64,000 bases of DNA from Croceibacterium ferulae (GTDB lineage Bacteria > Pseudomonadota > Alphaproteobacteria > Sphingomonadales > Sphingomonadaceae): NCBI RefSeq assembly GCF_003660445.1, contig NZ_QZVQ01000004.1, positions 62,001-126,000 of the forward strand. Reading direction: 5' to 3'. Numbering within the stretch: position 1 is the first letter of the stretch; every line of letters starts with the position of its first letter. The notes under the pieces are model-generated. The model did not search any database and was not told where the DNA came from. It worked only from the letters and a program-made list of their open reading frames with translations. The position numbers and the translations under genes are program-made. Below, piece after piece: positions 47,666 to 57,854 of the stretch.

Positions 47666-49747
47666 GTGCACAGAACCGCACCTGAAGGCCGCCGCATCCT
47701 GGTCAGCGCGCCTTATGGCAGCGATGCGCCAAGTCTGCAGCGCGTGCTGGCCGGCCAGGGATATGACGTCGCGATCTGCCCGTCGCTGCACAACATTGCC
47801 GTAGCGGTCGGGGATGAGGTCGGCGTCGTGCTGCTGACTGAGGAAGCGCTGTCGGGCGATCTCGGCGAGCTGCAGCTGGCGCTGGAACGGCAGCCATCAT
47901 GGTCCGACATACCCTTCGTGCTGCTGGCCGGGCGCCAGGCGGGGCGGGCGGCATCGACCGAGGCGATCCGGCGACGGCTGCCGGACAATGCGCTCAACGT
48001 GGTCCTGCTCGAACGCCCGCTCAGCAGCGAATCGCTGTTCAGCGCGGTGGCGGCCACAATGCGCGCGCGCCAGAAGCAGTTCGAGATCCGCGACCAGCTC
48101 GCCCGGCTGGATACCGAAAGCACGCGGCTGGTGACCTTGCTGGATGCGCTGCCGGTGGGCGTCGCCTTCGTGAACCCGGATGGCACCACCGCCTTGTCCA
48201 ATCCGGAATTCCGCCGCTTCCTGCCGGGCGGGGAAGTGCCTTCGCAAGCGGCCGAGGTGGCAGCGGAATGGGAAGGCTACGAGCCGGACGGCACCCGCAT
48301 CGCCCCCGACCACTTCGTGACGGCGCGGGCGCTCCGGGGCGAGTTGGTGCGGGGGGTGGAATTCCGCCACCATCCGCCCGGCGGCACGCCGGTGTGGACC
48401 AGGGTCAGCGGCATTCCGCTGACGGATGGCGAACGGGTGACCGGGTCGATCTCCGTCATTGTCGACATAGACGAACAGAAGCGCGGCCAGGTGGCGCTGG
48501 TGGCCGCCGCCGAACAGCTGGAACGGCAGGTGGCGGAACGGACCGAGGCCCTGACAGAGGCGCTGGCCCGGCTGCAGGCGGAGGGCGAGGAGCGGGAGCG
48601 GGCCGAGGCTGCATTGCGGCAGGCGCAGAAGATGGAGGCGGTGGGCCAGCTGACCGGCGGCATCGCGCACGATTTCAACAATATGCTGACCGGCGTGATC
48701 GGTGCGATCGACATCATGAAGCGCCGGATCGCGTCCGGGCGACTGGATGGGCTCGACCGGTTCATGGATGCGGCCAGCATTTCGGCACAGCGCGCCGCCA
48801 GTCTGACAGCACGGTTGCTGGCATTTTCGCGCCGGCAATCGCTCGACAGCCGGCCGACCGACGTGAACGCGCTGATCGCCTCGCTGGAAGACCTGCTGCG
48901 CCGGACCATGAGCGAGCAGATCGCGGTCGCGATCGTACCGGGGCCGCAGGTGCCGCCGGCCCTGGTGGATCCCAACCAGCTGGAAAACGCGATCCTGAAC
49001 CTGGCCATCAACGCCCGCGACGCCATGCCGGACGGGGGTGCGCTCACCGTCGAGACCAGTCTGGTCGCATTGGACGAGGAGCAGTGCGCCCGATGGCCCG
49101 GCGTGGCGGCCGGCCGCTATGTGGTCATGGCCGTGTCCGACAGCGGCGTTGGCATGGATGCGGCCACGCTGGACAAGGTGTTCGACCCCTTCTTCACCAC
49201 CAAGCCGATCGGGCAGGGCACCGGACTCGGCCTGTCGATGGTCTATGGCTTTGCCAAGCAGTCCCGCGGCCAGGTGCGGATCCACTCCGCGCCCGGCACC
49301 GGCACCACGGTGAAGATCTTCCTGCCGGTGGCGGAAGGGGACATCCTGCACCAGGACAGCAACGCGACGCCCGATCATCGCGGTGACGGCGAGACGGTGC
49401 TGCTGGTGGAGGATGATCCATCGGTACGCCTGCTGGTGCGCGAGGTGTTGAGCGAACTCGGCTACACCGCGCTGGAAGCCGCCGAGGCGCAGTCCGCCCT
49501 TCAGCTGCTACGCGGCGGCAACACCATCGACCTGATGATCACCGATGTCGGCCTGCCGGGCATGAACGGCCGCCAGCTGGCGGAGATTGCGCGCCAGCAC
49601 CTGCCGCACCTGCCGGTCCTGTTCGTCACCGGCTATGCCGAAAACGCGACGGAGCGATCCGGCTTCCTGGGCCCGAACATGCAGATGATCACCAAGCCGT
49701 TCCAGATCGAGCACCTGTCATCCAAGATCAAGGAGATGCTGGGCTGA
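47666..49747 (+). CDS. Hybrid histidine kinase with C-terminal receiver
   Basis: 693 residues from a GTG directly abutting the stop of the KaiC-like gene. Order: an N-terminal receiver-like domain lacking an obvious phospho-Asp (ILVSAPYGSDAPSLQRVL, residues 1-120), PAS domain (about 150-270, LLDALPVGVAFVNPDGTT), coiled coil, dimerisation helix with His335 in GGIAHDFNN, ATPase domain (NLAINARDAMPDGG, DSGVGMD, GTGLGLSMVYG) and receiver with phospho-Asp627 in MITDVGLPGMNG. No DNA-binding output. Probably reads the state of the KaiC-like partner and relays phosphate. Confidence 0.92.
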   Translation: MHRTAPEGRRILVSAPYGSDAPSLQRVLAGQGYDVAICPSLHNIAVAVGDEVGVVLLTEEALSGDLGELQLALERQPSWSDIPFVLLAGRQAGRAASTEAIRRRLPDNALNVVLLERPLSSESLFSAVAATMRARQKQFEIRDQLARLDTESTRLVTLLDALPVGVAFVNPDGTTALSNPEFRRFLPGGEVPSQAAEVAAEWEGYEPDGTRIAPDHFVTARALRGELVRGVEFRHHPPGGTPVWTRVSGIPLTDGERVTGSISVIVDIDEQKRGQVALVAAAEQLERQVAERTEALTEALARLQAEGEERERAEAALRQAQKMEAVGQLTGGIAHDFNNMLTGVIGAIDIMKRRIASGRLDGLDRFMDAASISAQRAASLTARLLAFSRRQSLDSRPTDVNALIASLEDLLRRTMSEQIAVAIVPGPQVPPALVDPNQLENAILNLAINARDAMPDGGALTVETSLVALDEEQCARWPGVAAGRYVVMAVSDSGVGMDAATLDKVFDPFFTTKPIGQGTGLGLSMVYGFAKQSRGQVRIHSAPGTGTTVKIFLPVAEGDILHQDSNATPDHRGDGETVLLVEDDPSVRLLVREVLSELGYTALEAAEAQSALQLLRGGNTIDLMITDVGLPGMNGRQLAEIARQHLPHLPVLFVTGYAENATERSGFLGPNMQMITKPFQIEHLSSKIKEMLG

Positions 49748-49762
49748 CACGCTTTTGCTGAC

Positions 49763-51751
49763 CTATTCGCCGAACGGGTAGGTCTCCGGCATGCCGCGAT
49801 GGTGCTCGGGGCCGAGCGGGGTCACCGCCCGCGTCTCGTCGAACCAGACCCAGGCATCCAGCTGATCCGGCAGCACGGCCTCGCTGTAGTGACTCCATCG
49901 CTCCGTCTCCGGGCGGTAGATCACGCCAATGAACCGCTCCAGCCGCTGCTCGCACAAGGCCCGGCGCAGCGCCGGATGGCGGCCCGGCGCCAGGTCGAGG
50001 AGGAAGCGGTCCACTCCGCTGTCATGGCATAGCCGTTCGTAGGAATCGCTGCGTGACGGCACCACGCGCTTCACCTCCATGTCGCCGTCCCAGTCGGTGG
50101 CGGCGGCGACCGTGCCGGTATGGGTGCCGAAGCCGATCAGCGCCGCATCCCCGCCGAACGCCTCGCGTGCCAGCTGCCCGATGTTCAGCTCGCCCCGCGT
50201 CTGGCCCATGTCGGTGGCGCGGGCATCGCCGATATGGCTGTTATGCGCCCAGACGATCGCCCTGGCATCCGGCCCCTTGGCGTCCAGCAGGTGACGCAGC
50301 GTTTCGAACATGTGCGTATCGCGCAGGTTCCAGCTTTCCGCCCCGCCATGATACATAATCCGGTAGTACCGCTCTGCCGAGGCGACCAGCCGGGCATTCT
50401 GGGCCGCGTCCAGGAAGTCGTCGCCATCCTCCGCGGCATAGTTCAGCCGTCTGTCCAGCAGCTCCCGGCACTGGTCGATCACCGCTGCCTCGCATGCGGC
50501 GTAGCCCCGGCTGAGCGATGCGCGCCCGTAGGTGGCCGGATCGTTCTGCCACGGCGTCAGGCAGCCATAGCGTTCGCGGGCGACCACCGCCGCTTCCGGA
50601 TCGACCCGATCCAGATAGTCCAGCACCGCGCCGATCGAGCCCGACATGTTGTAGATGTCGAGCCCGTAGAACCCGGCCCGCTGCTCCGCCGCCAGACCGG
50701 CATTGTGCTCGCGCAGCCAGCCGATGAAGGCCTGCACGTCGGTGTTGCGCCACATCCAGCCGGGAAAGCGCTGGAACGGAGGTTCCTCCTGCCGCCGCCG
50801 TGGACGGTGGCGGACGAAGCGGTCCACCGCCTCCGCATCGGGCCAGTCCGCCTCCACCGCCACGATCGTGAAGCCGTGATGCGCGACCAGATGGCGGGTG
50901 ATCGCCGCGCGCGCCTGGTAGAACTCGCTGGTGCCATGGCTCGCCTCTCCCAGCAGCACGACCCGCTTGTCGGCATACCGGTCGAATAGCCTCCCGAAAG
51001 CGCGATCGTCGAAGGTGGGCAGCGGTTCGGCGGCATCGGCGATCATCTCCGGAACCGTGCGGCCGCGCGATGCGCCAGGCTTGTGATTGGTGGCCGCGCG
51101 GCTGCCATCCTCCGGCCAGCCTTCCTGCCCGATCAGCGGCACGAAACGGACCGGGGCCAGGGTCTCCTCGTCGAAATCGTCCTCTATCCGCGTGATCTTG
51201 CACAAGGTCTGCCCGTCCGTGTCTCCGACCGGCATGACCAGCCGCCCGCCCGGGGCAAGCTGGTCCTTCAGCGCCTGCGGCACGTCGGGCCCAGCCGCCG
51301 CCACCAGGATCACGTCGAACGGCGCATCATCCGGCGCGCCGCGCGTGCCGTCGCCCAGCCGCACCTCCACATTGGCATAGCCCAGCGCCGCCAGCCGCTC
51401 GCGCGCCAGTTCGGCCAGTTCCGCGTGCCGCTCGACCGCGATCACCTCCGCGGCGATCTCGCCCAGCACGGCGGCCGCGTAGCCGGATCCCGCGCCCACC
51501 TCCAGCACACGGTCGTCCGCGCTCAGTTCGGCCGCCTCGATCATGGTGGCGACGATCCACGGCTGCGAGATGGTCTGCCCCGCCTCGATCGGCAGGGCGG
51601 AGTCCTCATAGGCGAACTCCGCCAGCGCCTCCGGCACGAACCGCTCGCGGGGCACGCGGCGCATGGCGGCCAGCAGCTGCCGGTCGCGGACCCCGCGCCG
51701 TTCGATCTGGTTGCGGACCATCCGGTCCCGGCTGGCTGCATGGTCGATCAT
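49763..51751 (-). CDS. Fusion: protein-L-isoaspartate methyltransferase + erythromycin-esterase family
   Basis: 662 residues from the ATG at 51751. Residues about 1-215 are a PCMT: RNQIERRGVRDRQLLAAM, the SAM motif LEVGAGSGYAAAVLGEIA and FDVILVAAAG. Residues about 235-655 are an erythromycin-esterase-type hydrolase: LLGEASHGTSEFYQAR (catalytic His), AVEADWPDAEAVDRF (Glu) and VWAHNSHIGDA (His). The joint at about 215-235 is in frame with no stop. The first half repairs damaged aspartyl residues; the substrate of the second is unknown and need not be an antibiotic. Divergent from the molybdenum hydroxylase operon. Confidence 0.9.
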   Translation of the reverse strand: MIDHAASRDRMVRNQIERRGVRDRQLLAAMRRVPRERFVPEALAEFAYEDSALPIEAGQTISQPWIVATMIEAAELSADDRVLEVGAGSGYAAAVLGEIAAEVIAVERHAELAELARERLAALGYANVEVRLGDGTRGAPDDAPFDVILVAAAGPDVPQALKDQLAPGGRLVMPVGDTDGQTLCKITRIEDDFDEETLAPVRFVPLIGQEGWPEDGSRAATNHKPGASRGRTVPEMIADAAEPLPTFDDRAFGRLFDRYADKRVVLLGEASHGTSEFYQARAAITRHLVAHHGFTIVAVEADWPDAEAVDRFVRHRPRRRQEEPPFQRFPGWMWRNTDVQAFIGWLREHNAGLAAEQRAGFYGLDIYNMSGSIGAVLDYLDRVDPEAAVVARERYGCLTPWQNDPATYGRASLSRGYAACEAAVIDQCRELLDRRLNYAAEDGDDFLDAAQNARLVASAERYYRIMYHGGAESWNLRDTHMFETLRHLLDAKGPDARAIVWAHNSHIGDARATDMGQTRGELNIGQLAREAFGGDAALIGFGTHTGTVAAATDWDGDMEVKRVVPSRSDSYERLCHDSGVDRFLLDLAPGRHPALRRALCEQRLERFIGVIYRPETERWSHYSEAVLPDQLDAWVWFDETRAVTPLGPEHHRGMPETYPFGE

Positions 51752-51929
51752 GCCTCGCACCTCTTCATCTCGGCTGCGGCGATGCGCAGGCCTGGTCCCA
51801 CCTGTTCGAACATGCCGCGCCACCGGCTGTTCCACCTGCCTGCGCAGGGACGGTGCGCATCGAACATGGTTTAGTTTCGGACCGATCGGGCGCGCAGCGC
51901 GTTGGCGGCAATATCAAGGGAGGCGATCC

Positions 51930-52438
<509 letters not shown>

Positions 52439-52442
<4 letters not shown>

Positions 52443-53425
52443 TGCGTCCTTTCCAGTACATGCGTCCCGATGGCCTCGGTCACGCCGGGCAATTGCTGGG
52501 GGACGGCGCCCGGCCGATCGCCGGCGGTACCAACCTGCTGGACCTGATGAAGCTGGAGGTGGAGGTGCCGGACCGGCTGGTCGACCTCAACCGCCTGCCG
52601 CTGGGCGGGATAGAGCCGACCGACAATGGCGGCATGCGGATCGGTGCGCTGGTCACGAACAGCGCCTGTGCGGCGGACCCGCGCATCCGGCGCAACTATC
52701 CGGTGCTGGCCCGCGCCATCCTGGCTGGTGCGACCTTCCAGCTGCGCAACATGGCCACCACCGGCGGCAATCTGTGCCAGCGGACCCGGTGCTATTATTT
52801 CTACAACATCGATCAGCCGTGCAACAAGCGGGAGCCCGGCACCGGCTGCGGCGCGATCGGCGGGCATAACCGCATCCATGCGATCCTGGGCGCCAGCGAC
52901 AGCTGCATCGCCACTTACCCCGGCGACATGGCGGTAGCTCTATCGGCGCTGGACGCCACGGTGGAGATCGAGCGGCCCGACGGCACCAGCCGCCAAGTGC
53001 CCGTTCGCGAGTTCCACCGCCTGCCCGGTGACACGCCGCAGCTCGACAATGTGCTGGAGCCCGGGGAGGTCATCACCGCCGTCATCCTGCCGCCGCCCGC
53101 CGGTGGCAGGCAGCTGTACCGCAAGGTGCGCGACCGGGCATCCTACGCCTTCGCGCTGGTGTCGGTGGCGGCCGTGGTGCGGATGGATGGCGACACCATC
53201 GGCTCGGCCGCGCTCGCCTTTGGCGCGCTGGCGCACAAGCCGTGGCACGATCCGCGGGTCGAGCAGCTGCTGGCCGGCCAGGCCCCGTCCGACGCCCTGT
53301 TCCACCAGGCCGCCGACCTGCTGCTGCAGGATGCCGAAGGGCAGGGCGAAAACGACTTCAAGATCCCGCTGACCCGCCGCACGCTGCTGGCGGTCTTGCG
53401 CGAAGCGACCGGAGGTGCCGCATGA
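52439..53425 (+). CDS. Molybdenum hydroxylase FAD subunit
   Basis: 328 residues; the ATG at 52439 overlaps the previous stop (a second ATG at 52442 is possible). FAD motifs PIAGGTNLLDLMKLE and TTGGNLCQRTRCYYFYN. The extra Cys cluster (CQRTRC, QPCNKREPGTGC) fits the [4Fe-4S]-carrying FAD subunits of PaoB/hydroxybenzoyl-CoA reductase type. Passes electrons from the Fe-S subunit to its acceptor. ATGA overlap with the next gene. Confidence 0.92.
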
Positions 53426-55626
53426 CCCGTTCCCTCACCATGGACCGCCCGGACGATCGCAACCGCCTCGATGCGATGGCACAGGGCGTGATCGGTCAGC
53501 CGCTCGACCGGCCGGACGGCCCGGCCAAGGTCACCGGCACGGCGCCCTATGCCGCCGAGTATCCCGTCGACGGCATGGCCGAAGGCGTGCTCGTCACCGC
53601 CACGATCAGCAAGGGCGAGGTGACGGCGATCGACGAGCAATCCGTCCTGTCCATGCCGGGCGTCCTCGCCGTCATCTCCGACCAGCGGATGACCGCGCGC
53701 GCGGCGCAGGGCGGCGCGGGCGAGGCCCCGGTGCAGCAGGTGCGGCAGGTGCAATATTATGGCCAGCCGATTGCCGTCGTGCTGGCCGAGACCTTTGAGC
53801 AGGCGCGCGACGCCGCCAAGCACCTGAAGGTGACCTACCGCGAAGATGATGACGCTGTCACGGACCCACACGATCCCGCCGCGCCGACCGAAACCTATGA
53901 CGAACCGATCGACCAGGGCAATCTGGCGCAGGCCATGGCGCAGGCGGCCTATGCGGTCGACGTGACCTACACCACCGAAGGCCACAACAGCGCGCCGATG
54001 GAGCCGCATGCCAGCATCGCGGAGTGGGACGGGCAGACGCTGACGCTGCATTCCAGCCTGCAGATGCTCGCCTACAACCAGAAGGAACTGGCCGACTCGC
54101 TCGACCTGGCGCCGGAGCAGGTGCGCCTGATCTCACCCTATGTCGGCGGCGGCTTTGGATCGAAACTGGGGATCAGCCCGGAAGGCGTCGCGGCATCGGT
54201 CGCGGCGATGCAGCTGAACCGTCCGGTGCGTGTCGTCATGCTGCGCCAGCAGGTGTTCCAGTGCGTGATGCGCCGGTCGGAAACCACGCAGCGCCTGCGT
54301 CTGGCCGCCGATGCCAATGGCCGCCTGACCGGCTTCGGACATGAGGCGCGCGTCTCCAACCTGCCGGAGGAGGAGTTCGCCGAGCCGGTCACGCAGGCGA
54401 GCGAGTTCCTCTACCCGGGCGAGCACCGCCGGCTCGCCATCGAACTGGCCCGCGTCAATCTGATGACGGCCGGATCCGTCCGCGCCCCGGGCGAGGCGGT
54501 CGGCATGCAGGTGCTGGAATCCGCGATGGACGAACTCGCCAATGCCATCGGCATGGACCCGGTGGAGCTGCGCCTGCGCAACATCCCGGACCAGCACCCG
54601 AGCGAGGGCATCCCCTACAGCTCCCGCAAGCTGGTCGAGTGCCTGAAGGCCGGCGCCGAACGCTTCGGCTGGGACGGGTCCGACCGAACTCCGGGCCAGC
54701 GGCGGGAGGGCGAATGGTGGATCGGCACCGGCATGGCCAATGCCTGCCGCGTCCACAACATCAACGAGGCGCAGGCCCGCGTCACCCTGTCTCCTGACGG
54801 CACGGCCATCGTCGCCAGCGACATGACCGATATCGGCACCGGCACCTATGCCATCCTGGGCCAGATCGCCGGCGAGATGCTCGGCCTCGATCCCGCCGAC
54901 GTGCTGGTGCAGCTGGGCGACACGACCCTGCCGCCCGGCTCCGGTTCCGGCGGCAGCTGGGGCGCGGCCTCCACGGGTTCCGCCGTGTTCGAGGCATGCG
55001 AGGCGATCCGCGAGCATCTGGCGGAACAGCTGGGCACGACGGAGGAGGAGCTGACGCTGAAGGACGGCTTCGCCATCGCCGGCAACCGCCGCGTCGCCCT
55101 GCCGGACCTGCTGGCCGGCGCTGAGGTGGAACGCACCGGCCACTTCAAGCCCGGCGAGATCACCGAAGCCTTCGCGGCGGCCATGTATGGCGCCTTCTTC
55201 GCGGAAGTGGCAGTGAATGCCTATACCGGCGAGACGCGCGTGCGCCGCTTCGCCGGCGCCTTCAGCATGGGCCGGGTGCTGAACGAAAAGACCGCCACCT
55301 CGCAATGCATGGGCGGCATGGTCTGGGGCATCGGCAGCGCCCTGACCGAGGAACTGACCTTCGACGCGCGCGACGGTCACCTCGTCAATCCCGACCTCGC
55401 CGAATATCACATCCCCGTGAACCTGGACGTGCCGCATCTGGATGTGGTGCTGGTGGACGAACGCGACCCCGCCGGCAGCCCGCTGCAGGCCAAGGGCGTA
55501 GGCGAACTGGGCATCTGCGGCGCGGCCGGCGCGATCAACAACGCCATTTACCACGCCTGTGGCGTGCGCGTGCGCAGCTTCCCCATGACGCCGGACAAGC
55601 TGCTGGCCGAACTGCCGGATCCTTAA
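53422..55626 (+). CDS. Molybdenum hydroxylase large (Mo-cofactor) subunit
   Basis: 734 residues from the ATG at 53422 (GGAGG upstream). Family pattern of xanthine dehydrogenase/aldehyde oxidase: substrate-side YVGGGFGSKLGISPEGVAAS, pterin-binding SGGSWGAASTGSAVFEA and the catalytic Glu in KGVGELGICGAAGAINNA near the C-terminus. Oxidises an aldehyde or N-heterocycle; the substrate cannot be read from the sequence. No XdhC/PaoD-type insertion chaperone lies in the window. Its stop overlaps the stop of the convergent lacI-type gene in a TTAA palindrome. Confidence 0.95.
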   Translation: MTRSLTMDRPDDRNRLDAMAQGVIGQPLDRPDGPAKVTGTAPYAAEYPVDGMAEGVLVTATISKGEVTAIDEQSVLSMPGVLAVISDQRMTARAAQGGAGEAPVQQVRQVQYYGQPIAVVLAETFEQARDAAKHLKVTYREDDDAVTDPHDPAAPTETYDEPIDQGNLAQAMAQAAYAVDVTYTTEGHNSAPMEPHASIAEWDGQTLTLHSSLQMLAYNQKELADSLDLAPEQVRLISPYVGGGFGSKLGISPEGVAASVAAMQLNRPVRVVMLRQQVFQCVMRRSETTQRLRLAADANGRLTGFGHEARVSNLPEEEFAEPVTQASEFLYPGEHRRLAIELARVNLMTAGSVRAPGEAVGMQVLESAMDELANAIGMDPVELRLRNIPDQHPSEGIPYSSRKLVECLKAGAERFGWDGSDRTPGQRREGEWWIGTGMANACRVHNINEAQARVTLSPDGTAIVASDMTDIGTGTYAILGQIAGEMLGLDPADVLVQLGDTTLPPGSGSGGSWGAASTGSAVFEACEAIREHLAEQLGTTEEELTLKDGFAIAGNRRVALPDLLAGAEVERTGHFKPGEITEAFAAAMYGAFFAEVAVNAYTGETRVRRFAGAFSMGRVLNEKTATSQCMGGMVWGIGSALTEELTFDARDGHLVNPDLAEYHIPVNLDVPHLDVVLVDERDPAGSPLQAKGVGELGICGAAGAINNAIYHACGVRVRSFPMTPDKLLAELPDP

Positions 55627-56633
55627 GCCGACTGGCGCCGCACCAGCTGCGGCGCCAGTTGCAGGGAACCGGGCTCCTCGCCATCGATGCGGCGGAACAT
55701 CAGGTCCAGCATGATCGCCGCGGCCTGCTCCAGATCCTGCCGCACGGTGGTCAGCGCGGGCAGCACATGGGCCGCCAGGCTGACATCGTCATAGCCGACC
55801 ACCGCCACATCGCCGGGCACGCTGCGCCCGTTCTCCGCCAGCGCCCGGATCACCCCCATCGCGATCACGTCCGATGCGGCGACCACGCCGTCGATCGCCT
55901 GCGGACCTGCCAGATGGCCCGCCAGCCCTTGGGTCAGCGGCGCCCGGTCCGCATCGAAGGACAGCGGCACGCCGATCTGCGGGCCGGGCGCGATCCCCGC
56001 ATCCGCCAGCGCGGCCAGGTAGCCGGCATGCCGCGCCGCCAGTTCCGGGATGTCCGTCATGCCGGCATAGGCGATCCGCCGCCGCCCTGCCGCCAGCAGA
56101 TGCTCCGTCGCCAGCCGCCCGCCCGCATGATTGTCCGTGCCGACGCAGCAATAGCCCGCCGACGCCTCCCCCCACACGACCAGCGGGCGATAGGTCCGCG
56201 CCACTTCGCGCAGGCGGGCATCCTGGTCGGACTGGCACAGCACGATGATCCCGTCCACGCGCCCGCTCAGCGCCAGGCTTTCCAGCCATCCGGCATCCTC
56301 CGGCGCGCCGCTCGACAGCAGCATGGCATGGCCGCGCAGCGCCAGCCCTTCCATCAGCTGGCCGATCAGCGCGGTGTAGAACGGGTCGGACACGCCTTGC
56401 GCGCTGGGGTGGCCCAGCGGGATCACCACGCCGATCGCCTGCGTGCGCCCCAGCCGCAGATTGCGCGCGGTCTGGTTGATGCGAAAGCCATGATCCGCCG
56501 CAATGGCCAGCACCTTCTGCCGCGTGGCCGGGCTGATCTGCGCATGGCCGGACAGCGCGCGCGAGACGGTGGCCGTGGTCACCCCGGCCAAAGCGGCGAT
56601 ATCCGCCAGTCTGGTCACCTGCCTCTGCGTCAT
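55623..56633 (-). CDS. LacI-family transcriptional regulator
   Basis: 336 residues from the ATG at 56633 (GGGAG upstream). N-terminal helix-turn-helix TRLADIAALAGVTTATVSRA, hinge helix, then a periplasmic-binding-like sensor domain (IGVVIPLGHPSAQGV, GYDDVSLAAHVLPALTTV). LacI regulators respond to sugars or related metabolites. Lies tail to tail with the molybdenum hydroxylase operon and 130 bases or less from the divergent radical SAM gene. Its target cannot be fixed from the sequence. Confidence 0.93.
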   Translation of the reverse strand: MTQRQVTRLADIAALAGVTTATVSRALSGHAQISPATRQKVLAIAADHGFRINQTARNLRLGRTQAIGVVIPLGHPSAQGVSDPFYTALIGQLMEGLALRGHAMLLSSGAPEDAGWLESLALSGRVDGIIVLCQSDQDARLREVARTYRPLVVWGEASAGYCCVGTDNHAGGRLATEHLLAAGRRRIAYAGMTDIPELAARHAGYLAALADAGIAPGPQIGVPLSFDADRAPLTQGLAGHLAGPQAIDGVVAASDVIAMGVIRALAENGRSVPGDVAVVGYDDVSLAAHVLPALTTVRQDLEQAAAIMLDLMFRRIDGEEPGSLQLAPQLVRRQSA

Positions 56634-56762
56634 CACGAACTCCCTGCCGCCCCTTGCGCCAGCTAAGTGGCCCGGCGGCAAGCTCTTTCTCCATCGGCCG
56701 GCTGATCGGGCGTCCGGCGCGCCTGCGTGAACCCGAAGGCGCGGGCGTTCGTTGCACCCTTC

Positions 56763-57854
56763 ATGCAGCCCGCATCCACCCCTTCGCGTCCGCGCCCGCC
56801 GGCCCCCTGGCGTCCGCGCCGCCTGCTCGTTACGCGCGCCGCGCTGACCTTTGCGCATGGCCGCGCCATGATGGAGCGGGCCACCGCCATGGGGGTGGAG
56901 GTGGTCGAGCTGCCCGGCGACCGGCTGAAGCTCGACCTGGCCGACGATCCGCGCCAGGCCTATGCCCAGGCCAAGGCCACGCTGGCCCTCACCGTCGCGC
57001 CCCCGTCCAAGCGCCGCCTGCAACCCATCGCGCCCAGCGCGGACTGGCGGGTGGACCTGGCCGAGGGGTGCCCGGCGCACTGTTCCTACTGCTATCTCGC
57101 CGGATCGCTCAAAGGTCCGCCCATCACCCGCGTCTATGCCAATCTCGACGAGATACTGGACGGTCTGCCGGCCTATCTGGGGCAGGGCACCATCACCTCC
57201 CGCAATGCCGCGCGGGTGGCGGAAGGCACCACGTTCGAGGCGTCCTGCTACACCGATCCGCTGGCGCTGGAGCCGCTGACCGGCTCCCTGTCCGCCACCG
57301 TTGCATGGTTCGGGCGCTGGCAGGCCGATGCGCAGCTGCGTTTCACCACCAAGTTCGCGGACGTGACGCCACTGCTCGCGCTGGATCATGGCGGCCGCAC
57401 GCGGATGCGCGCTTCGGTCAATCCGGCCGCCTTTGCCCGGTTCGAAGGCGGCACCTCGCCGGTGGCGCAGCGCCTTGCCGCGCTCGCCGACATGGCCCGG
57501 GCCGGTTACCCGGTGGGCCTGACCATCGCCCCGATCATCGCCGCACCCGGCTGGCAGGACGCCTATGCCCAGCTGATCGTGGACGCTGCCGCGGCGCTTT
57601 CCGGCATTGCCGGGCTGGACCTCACGATAGAGCTGATCACCCATCGCTTCACGCCGGGCTCCAGGGCGGTGCTGACCAGCTGGTATCCCGGCTCCGCCCT
57701 CGACATGACGGACGCCAACCGCGTCACCAAGCGGACCAAGTTCGGCAGCGAGAAGCAGGTCTACGACACGGCGACGATGCGCGAACTGCGCTGCTTCTTT
57801 GAAGGGCGGCTGGCGGACGGCCTGCCCACCGGGCGAATATTGTACTGGACCTAA
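56763..57854 (+). CDS. Spore-photoproduct-lyase-like radical SAM protein
   Basis: 363 residues from the ATG at 56763 (a GTG at 56727 is an alternative). Radical SAM cluster motif GCPAHCSYC (Cys103, Cys107, Cys110; CxxxCxxC as in SplB). The conserved C-terminal region ELITHRFTPGSRAVLTSWYP then RTKFGSEKQVYD is typical of SPL. SPL repairs thymine spore photoproduct in Bacillus endospores; this organism shows no sporulation genes here. Known relatives exist in non-sporulating alphaproteobacteria with unsettled function. Divergent from lacI. Confidence 0.85.
   Translation: MQPASTPSRPRPPAPWRPRRLLVTRAALTFAHGRAMMERATAMGVEVVELPGDRLKLDLADDPRQAYAQAKATLALTVAPPSKRRLQPIAPSADWRVDLAEGCPAHCSYCYLAGSLKGPPITRVYANLDEILDGLPAYLGQGTITSRNAARVAEGTTFEASCYTDPLALEPLTGSLSATVAWFGRWQADAQLRFTTKFADVTPLLALDHGGRTRMRASVNPAAFARFEGGTSPVAQRLAALADMARAGYPVGLTIAPIIAAPGWQDAYAQLIVDAAAALSGIAGLDLTIELITHRFTPGSRAVLTSWYPGSALDMTDANRVTKRTKFGSEKQVYDTATMRELRCFFEGRLADGLPTGRILYWT

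Noticed and set aside
49763-51751. Pcm-esterase fusion as an assembly artefact
   Set aside because: Single uninterrupted frame, uniform composition and a coherent linker give no sign of a join error.
49763-51751. Antibiotic resistance gene call for the esterase domain
   Set aside because: The family is broad and most members have no shown macrolide activity; no mobile element is nearby.
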